NCBI GenBank assembly: GCA_049890115.1
Contig: JBMHCC010000002.1
Coordinates: 1-64,000, forward strand
DNA length: 64,000 bases
Reading direction: 5' to 3'
Origin: UBA685 sp049890115
GTDB taxonomy: Bacteria; Pseudomonadota; Alphaproteobacteria; Puniceispirillales; Puniceispirillaceae
In this document: in pieces, positions 63,558-64,000 of the stretch
Numbering within the stretch: position 1 is the stretch's first letter
How the letters are laid out: every line of letters starts with the position of its first letter
Program-made: the position numbers and the translations under genes
Notes under the pieces: generated by a model
Told to the model about the DNA's origin: nothing
The model's input: only the letters and a program-made list of their open reading frames with translations
Database searches by the model: none

Positions 63558-64000
63558 CTATGCTGACCTTAGGCCAGTCTTTGCTGTTGGCGCAGATTGC
63601 CTGCCAGCAAATGCCAATATGCCGCCAAATGCCATAATAACAGCACCACCCCAAATCCAGCTTACAAGCGGTTTGTGATATAACCGAAGCGCATAACCAG
63701 TTTCATCATTGCCATCACCAAGCACAGCATAATCATCACCTGAAAAGCGCGGGCGAATAGCGGCTTCTGTTGTGGTTTGCCGTTCTGCTGGATAAAATCT
63801 CTTTTCTGGTGTCATTAGGGCAATCACGTTGCCATCTTGGGTTTCAAGCTGCAGCACAGCTGTTTGTGTTGTGTAATTTGGCCCTTGTCTGTTTTCCACA
63901 CCAAGCAAGCGATATTGCCTATCATCAAGCATGATAACCTCACCTGGTTTAACACGCACAGTTGCTTCAGTGCGTGCCAGCCCATCACCAAGTGCCCCTG
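63558..64000 (-). CDS. ccmF: Cytochrome c-type biogenesis protein CcmF, C-terminal part (partial)
   Basis: The frame is open to the right edge and encodes about 147 residues ending the haem lyase CcmF. Visible are LARTEATVRVKPGE, the periplasmic stretch RFYPAERQTTTEAAIRP and the final membrane helix SWIWGGAVIMAFGGILAFAGR, all typical of the CcmF C-terminus. CcmF attaches haem covalently to apocytochrome c. Most of the gene lies outside the window. Confidence 0.92.
   Translation of the reverse strand, partial: GALGDGLARTEATVRVKPGEVIMLDDRQYRLLGVENRQGPNYTTQTAVLQLETQDGNVIALMTPEKRFYPAERQTTTEAAIRPRFSGDDYAVLGDGNDETGYALRLYHKPLVSWIWGGAVIMAFGGILAFAGRQSAPTAKTGLRSA

Overview
The window reads as chromosomal DNA of a free-living, probably marine alphaproteobacterium. 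The inference rests on AT-leaning codon use, very short intergenic gaps, the gene content (DMSO reductase DmsABC, glycine betaine and polyamine ABC uptake, a BMP-type nucleoside importer, a tandem glycine riboswitch, a homogentisate operon, system I cytochrome c maturation) and strong resemblance to SAR116/Puniceispirillum-type genomes. The clade is inferred from family resemblance, not from a marker gene. I see no rRNA, tRNA, CRISPR array, insertion sequence or phage gene.

Layout. 1-1886: end of dmsA, then dmsB and dmsC. 2027-7433: three orphan proteins with type IV prepilin-like N-termini. Two are very large and carry lectin-like domains (a C-type lectin fold with EPN and WND motifs; a LamG fold). 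The small middle one lies head to head with the third, and their 5' ends overlap. 7505-11093: inorganic pyrophosphatase, then a promoter and tandem glycine riboswitch driving a DadA-type amino-acid dehydrogenase, then pyrC. 11221-15149: potFGHI polyamine importer, followed by pyrE. 16005-25511: a nucleoside uptake and salvage block (ribokinase-like kinase, nucleoside hydrolase, a 2-oxoglutarate/Fe(II) oxygenase, BMP binding protein, ABC ATPase, two permeases, cdd, upp, tdk). 25563-28578: proXWV-type glycine betaine importer on the minus strand. 28915-39345: pncA, glpK/glpD, typA, a DksA-like protein, an aldehyde dehydrogenase, hflX, a PCuAC copper chaperone and an SDR. 39395-47095: persulfide dioxygenase-rhodanese, several flavin oxidoreductases (including a choline-dehydrogenase-like GMC enzyme), a YigZ/IMPACT protein, a DUF1761 protein and a PhyH-family oxygenase, plus two tiny genes.

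47103-55086 is a long minus-strand operon: hmgA, fahA, a degenerate MBL protein, a flavin monooxygenase, a DUF2783 protein, maiA, and then psuK and psuG, which are joined to maiA by overlapping stop and start codons. A divergent MarR-type gene (55190) shares its promoter region, where a good -35/-10 pair and an inverted repeat can be seen. 55639-61188: an RND/MMPL permease fused to a LolA-like domain, an outer-membrane barrel candidate and an MFS transporter, in one minus-strand run. 61369 to the right edge: ccmH/I fusion, ccmG and the 3' end of ccmF.

Most of the window is ordinary metabolism. The parts most worth a second look are the lectin-bearing prepilin trio (2027-7433), the riboswitch-controlled dehydrogenase (8364-9921), a terminator-like hairpin inside the first codons of the nucleoside ABC ATPase (20131-20154), the RND-LolA fusion, the 17-bp tandem repeats at 51495-51550, and the small genes at 41741-41908 and 43426-43542.
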